DNA from: Physcomitrium patens | Lineage: Eukaryota > Streptophyta > Bryopsida > Funariales > Funariaceae | Direction: 5' to 3' | DNA length: 64,000 bases | NCBI RefSeq assembly: GCF_000002425.4 | Contig: NC_037274.1 | Location: forward strand, 1,017,173 to 1,081,172 | Shown here: positions 58,894-64,000 of the stretch, piece by piece | How the letters are laid out: each line of letters starts with the position of its first letter | Position numbering within the stretch: the first letter of the stretch is position 1 | Program-made: the position numbers and the translations under genes | Notes under the pieces: generated by a model | What the model was told of the DNA's origin: nothing | Seen by the model: only the letters and a program-made list of their open reading frames with translations | Databases searched by the model: none

Positions 58894-60963
58894 TCAATTA
58901 TATTCTAAAATTTAAATTTTTGTTATTTTCCTATTTTATGATAATTAAACATATTAGATGAGGATTTATATAAGTAGAATTTAGTTTTATAGAATTTTTA
59001 GGATTATAATCCTTCATGGTATAAATTATAGCCTAATTCCTTGAATTAGGTTAATTAAGACTAAAGTGATAAGTGTTAGAAAATTAGAATGGCAACTTAG
59101 TTAGTTTGATAATTTAGATATTGTTAGTCATTACTCTAAGGATTGACTAAAAGTCTATGAGTACATCTATAATCATTCACATAATTTAGGGATTGAAATT
59201 ATAATTCTCTAAACGAATTAGGGAAGTTAGCAATGATAATTTTGGATTTTCTTCCAAATTCAACAAATTCAAGTGGCATGGTGGTTCTTCTACTTAATGG
59301 GAGTCTTTTTAATGCAATGGTGGTACCGGATTTACCTCGTAGAATGAAGAAAACAAGATCAGCAACCTCTCCTTCAAAATACAAGAGAAGCAATGAAATT
59401 CTCATTTTGAAGAATTTCACAAAAATTGCCAAGATCCTTGTAAGTAAAAACTTCCATGAAAATTATAATTGAGTATGGATTGAGGCATGTGAGTAGTCGA
59501 TCTTAGCTTAAAAAGGTGTTTTGAACACAATAGTGAAGTTAGATTTTCAAAAAAAATGCTTTCTTGACCACTTACAAGAGCCATCAGCCTTAGTAACGAG
59601 ATTGGTTCTTGGATGAATGAAGGCCGTAGATCTAGATTAAGGATCTTAAAAATCAAGGGTGAAGATGTAGCCACCCTTCTACGAACATCACTCAATTGTA
59701 TAAGAGAGGCTTGGTTTTCCAAGCCCTCTCTCTCTCCTCTTTTGGGTGAAGGGCGAAGCTATGCTAAAATTTGGCCAAAATCCTAATCTTAATTTCATTT
59801 AGGTTTTAATTCTCATTGTGAATCTTGTTATTGTGTATGTATGGATTTTGCATTGTGAAGGGTGGTTATTAAGTTTTAAAATATGTTTCATTCGGTAGAT
59901 ATCTCCTCGGCCTTTCAAATACCCAAGGGTTTCAAGGGCCTCGGATTTTCTTCAATCAGTCATTCAATTTCTGTTGTTTCAATGTGAGATTCTGAATAGT
60001 TGTAGCTTTTGTTGTTAGCTTTTCAACAAGATAAGAATTTCTTGATTTAGAATGAGAAGGAATTTTTGGTGAATTTTTGAGTTTGAGGGAGTCAACTGCC
60101 TTTGCAGTTTTAATCAATCGAGTCTGGAAAAACATTTCTCAGTGCTTGATGATTGGCTTTATTTGAAATTTTGGGAACATCAAGCTTTATAAGCTAAGTT
60201 CTATAAGGCTTAAGATTTGTTGAATTTTAAGACAAAATGAATTTTTAGTGAATTTCCAAGTGAAGAGGGTTGGTCACCGCGGCAGTTTGGATCACTCAAC
60301 TTCAAAAGAGGAATTCTCACGACTGGATCATTAGATTGCAACGAAGATTGTTGGATCAAAAGCGTCTTCAAGTCAGCCTTGCAATAAGCTAAGAATCATT
60401 CAAATTGAAGCCAATTAAAAATTTTGGCAAATTTTGGAGTAGAAGGGAGTCGATACCTTCAATCCTTACATGTTGTCAAGATACCTTTGCTTTCACCTCT
60501 CTCACTTTATTTTTACTATCATCTTCACAGTGACTTGTAAGCTCCACATTTCACTTTTTGGCTATTAAATTTTAAGTTTAACTTTTAATATTTAATATTC
60601 TTACTTTAACTTTTCACTTTAACTTTTAATTTTAACTTTTCACTTAACCTTTAATCTTATCTTTTAAGTTAATTTTTTTTACTTAACCTTTTAATTTTAA
60701 CTTTTTACTTAACTTTTTAATCTTAATTTTTAACTTTTAACTTTTTTTTAACTTAATTATTAAATTAGCTTTTAATTCAAACTTAAGTTTTTATTCTTAT
60801 GGTCAATTAATAGTAATAACTTAGTTAATTATTTTTATTGTGTTTGCATAGTAAATTTTATTTAACATGTGAATTTCATATTGGTAACCATTGCTTGGAA
60901 GGCCTAAAATTAATTAAATTTTTAATATAAAGATTTAAGTTAATCTAACAATTATACAATTGA
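58894..60963 (-). repeat. Unclassified ~2 kb repeat F, right copy (inverted)
   Basis: 2070 bases with ends TCAATTATA and TATACAATTGA, flanked by GAGCTC on both sides (58888-58893, 60964-60969). As GAGCTC is a palindrome, it may be a 6-base target duplication or the outer part of an inverted repeat. The whole length is reverse-complementary to 50888-52876, including the TTAACTTTT minisatellite (about 60560-60770). No transposase or other domain recognised. Confidence 0.78.
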
Positions 60964-60969
60964 GAGCTC

Positions 60970-61387
60970 TCCAATTCCACCTTTTAGACTTGTTGTGTGG
61001 CATAGGTTTCATGAAGTGGTGAAATTTGGCCTCACATTTTGGTACATTTGCCGGAAGGTGGAAATTGTATTATTGTTTGTTTTTATCTTATCTATTTGAT
61101 CTTGATTGATTTTTATGTGCAAAGTTTTTTTAAGTCGATGGTAGTTGGTTTTGACTTATTGTGAGTGATACACATTAGTCAAATGTGGTTGTTTTAGTTG
61201 TCCTTGTTCTAATTGTTCTTGTTCTAGTTCCATTGGATGTCTTGTGTTACATTTTTGGTATTATCAAGGTGCATTGAAGTGGAGTAAATGGTGGTCTTTG
61301 ATCTTTGTCAAGGTATGTTTCAAATAATTCATCTTATTTAATTCACTTATAGATGTTTAATTTTATTTTTTATTAAAAAAAATAATA

Positions 61388-61425
<38 letters not shown>

Positions 61426-61719
61426 CTAGTTGATTTTTCATTTTATTACGCTTATGAAAGTGGGGAAATCAAGAAAAGTGCAAGTTATTCTATCATCAAG
61501 TGGGCTAGTATAAAGTCTTTGGTAAACTTCTTTTATTCTTTGGACATTATCAAGTATGCAATGAAGAAGGCTTAGTTGATTACATATGGGACAAAGTTGA
61601 GCCTTTTTTCTCTTATAAAGTGGTTTATCACTAAAGATCAAGGAAGGCCTTAATCTTCACTATCTTTTATGTTACCTCAATTCATCCAAGTCCAACCTTG
61701 ATGAATAGATAGGCCTCAA
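60970..61719. other. Leader region of element D, with (ATT)n tract
   Basis: Noncoding. TGGTATTATCA (near 61257) could be a decayed tRNA-Met primer site following an LTR that ends TTACA near 61250; a start near TGTTGTGTGGCAT (about 60990) would give a short LTR. Tentative. An (ATT)n tract lies at about 61385-61427. Confidence 0.4.
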
Positions 61720-63580
61720 ATGCCAAAGACAAATCCAGCTACTTTGGCAATAAGATCAATAGGAAGGCTCACTAAATCAAGAGTAAGTTTACAACAAAAA
61801 AATCAAGACTTAATGGAATTAGAATAAGGACTTGGAATAGATTCATCAAGAATGGCAAGTGGAGAAGTGCAACTTCATATATCTACACAACTACCTATCC
61901 CAACTTTTATACAACAAGTTGGATCATCACATATATTTACAATTCCACTAATGAATGTGGTAATTAACTCGAGGTAAGCTTCAGCTTCTCTACCAATGGT
62001 ATCAACTACTCTACCATCTTGACTTTCTCAACTAAGGATGCTACCACGAGGACTACCTATAGTAGTGCCTCGAGGACTTCCTAAGAGCATAATGCCTCCT
62101 AATTTATCACAATTCACGAGCTCTAGAGATGAAGATCCTACAGCCTATGTAGAAAGATTTTTGAAATTAATGACATCTTATATGGTATTCAACGATGGCT
62201 ATTATTTGATTTGGTTCCCTACCACATTAATAGAAGGTGCATATGAGTGGTATAGGTCCCACAATGCATAAAAATTTAAGACATGGGATGAGTTGTTAGT
62301 TGCATTTTTAGGTCAAGTCCTGCCTCGGACAGGACAACAACAAGCAGTTGCTGCTTTAACAAGTACATGCCAACATCCCAAAGAAAAAATTTCGGCATAT
62401 GTAAGGCATTTTAAAGAAGTCTGTAGTAGCTTTGTAGGTGATTTGTTCCATAATACTACTATTAGAGATTACTTTCTTAAAGAACTAGACCGGTCCTCAG
62501 TATCTCTAGAAATTTGGATGCATAGGCCACAAACATTGGATCATGCAATCCAAGTTGCTCTATTCATTGAAGAGACTGAACAAGAAAATGAAAGGGCTAG
62601 GGGTCAAAGAAAAGATCTAATTCCTAGCTACCTTCCAATAAGATATGACCCTCATCCAGTCTACGCACAAAATCTCATGAAAGATTCAAGATATAGTCAA
62701 TATGCATATTAAGCAAATTTCATACTTGATGAAGGATGTAGGAAGGCCTCCATCATTTTAATATCAATCAGGAACTCATACAACATGATTATGGTGTCCA
62801 AGTTGTAGACAACAAAATCATTCAATGTAAAATTGTCCCTATGCTCGACAATCTTAAGATGTAAGACAAGTTGGTCAATTACTACAACCTTGTAGGCCTC
62901 CACATCTTCACCAAGGTAAAGAGGCTTCTCAGCTACAAAAACAAAGATATCCATCATATAGAATATATGAAAAATTCCATATTCTTGGTACATGCTGGAT
63001 AGAAAATGGAGTTAAGTACTCTAATTGTGAAGGAATTCATCCATCAGACTGATGCACAAAACGTGATAAGGTCATTCCATTGCAACCACCAATGGGAGAT
63101 TATATGAGGCAAGTGGCAGAAAATTTACACAATATAAGGCAATTGGAGCCTGAATTACAACCAAAAAGGCCACCTAGTCTATATTATGATAGAAAAAATG
63201 ATAAACAAACACATCATCCACCAATGGCTATCCAAACTTTACAAAGTGTGGTCTCTTTATCATATGGACAAAAATCTCAAGATAATTGTTATATGGAGCC
63301 TCAAAAATTGCCAATACAAGGTACCAACTTGATATCTATAGTACCAATTTAGAACTTATTACCAAAGTTGCACTTACCAACTTTGGTGGTTACATGTGGA
63401 GATACTAGAACCACTACTTTAGAACCGAAGAAAGAAGAATTAGAAGATGTGGAATTTCCATCTTCATCAGAAGAATCACTTTACTTCCAAGAATTTAATA
63501 ACACCACTAAAGAAATAGTCAAAGATGTACAATTTGAAGATGCATATGATATGGAACTATCTGATGATGATGAATTCTAA
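61720..63580 (+). pseudogene. gag of Ty3 element D
   Basis: Starts near MPKTNPATLA (61720). The gag core is well read at 62038-62712: DEDPTAYVERFLKLMTSY, LIEGAYEWYRSH, TWDELLVAFLGQ, EKISAYVRHFKEVC and MHRPQTLDHAIQVALFIEE. A zinc knuckle of correct C-x2-C-x4-H-x4-C spacing (CPSCRQQNHSM, a stop, then NC) lies at about 62795-62838 in another frame. A proline/acidic region extends to 63580. Several stops and one frameshift. Confidence 0.8.
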
Positions 63581-64000
63581 TTTGTGAATAACAATGATTT
63601 CCAAGCATCCCTTCAATCAAAGACTAAAGTCAAGAAATTCAAGGTGAATAATCCAGCAGATCCTTATGATTTGTGGAAAGACCTAGCTTGTGTAAAGGCA
63701 AATATATCTTTTGGACAACTCATCCAGCTAACGCCTTCATTGCAAAAATAATTGAAGGAAGGTGCCACAATACCAAGGCAATCTAAGAAGTTTGAAGAAA
63801 GGTGCCTCATTTGAATGGAAAGTGGAGTAAAAAAACATCTTTAATAGGTTGAAGGAGGCACTCATTACTGCTTGAATATTGTAATTGTATGATCTCAATC
63901 TTCTTTATATACTTGATATTGATACTTCTGACTTTGTTATTAGAGCATTCTTTCAAGAAGACTTTGATAGGGACCTTCAACTTGTGGCATATGAATCATG
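63581..64000 (+). pseudogene. Deleted protease/RT region and RNase H of element D (runs off window)
   Basis: DPYDLWKDLACVKANISFGQLIQL (63660-63735), a segment found upstream of protease in Ty3 elements, is followed at about 63810 by RNase H-like sequence: IFNRLKEALIT, LDIDTSDFVIRAFFQ and LQLVAYES at the very end. Protease and RT are missing, so an internal deletion of more than 1 kb joins the two parts. The element continues past the window. Confidence 0.7.

Overview
The window looks like nuclear DNA of a land plant. The host genes are plant-type and intron-split: a SUF4-like zinc-finger protein, a SEC12/PHF1-like WD40 protein, a cellulose synthase-like C glucan synthase and a classical arabinogalactan protein. 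Very AT-rich intergenic DNA, compact introns and decayed LTR retroelements make a moss or other bryophyte my best guess. That is inference; the sequence itself proves only a plant.

Layout. 1-3494 is the 3' part of a relatively young Ty3/gypsy chromovirus (RT-RNase H, integrase with chromodomain, an extra small ORF, 3' LTR). It abuts an older antisense LTR at 3495-3933. The host gene island runs from about 8.2 to 27.3 kb: SUF4-like (minus), SEC12/PHF1-like (plus), CSLC (plus) and AGP (minus), with AT-rich spacers. From 28.3 kb to the end I see no host gene. 28.3-31.8 kb is an extremely AT-rich desert.

31.8-48.96 kb is a nest of transposons. An old Ty3 element (A0) is split in gag by a second copy of the same family (A1, 33353 to about 48832). 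A1 is split between RNase H and integrase by a Tc1-type DD34E DNA transposon (38270-46810, flanked by TA). That transposon is split inside its left terminal inverted repeat by a Ty1/copia element (38318-44903, target duplication AGAAT). The copia element carries an unclassified noncoding repeat in its reverse transcriptase, and a relative of that repeat sits in the gag of A1. A solo LTR (31966-32495, target duplication CATAT) sits inside the A0 5' LTR.

49-61 kb is another decayed Ty3 element (C). It is interrupted by two oppositely oriented copies of an unclassified ~2 kb repeat and by a gag-protease-only LTR element with 1.1 kb LTRs (53379-58416). 61.2-64 kb is the gag and a deleted remnant of a fourth Ty3 element (D).

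The best novelty candidates are: the extra ORF after pol, still recognisable in a very diverged relative; the periodic heat-shock-element array in the young LTR; the Tc1 DD34E transposon in a plant genome; the half-tRNA primer-binding site of the copia element; the ~2 kb element with TCAATT ends; and the gag-protease-only element. I found no CRISPR, operon or prokaryote-like defence system. All identities are read by eye, without database searches.
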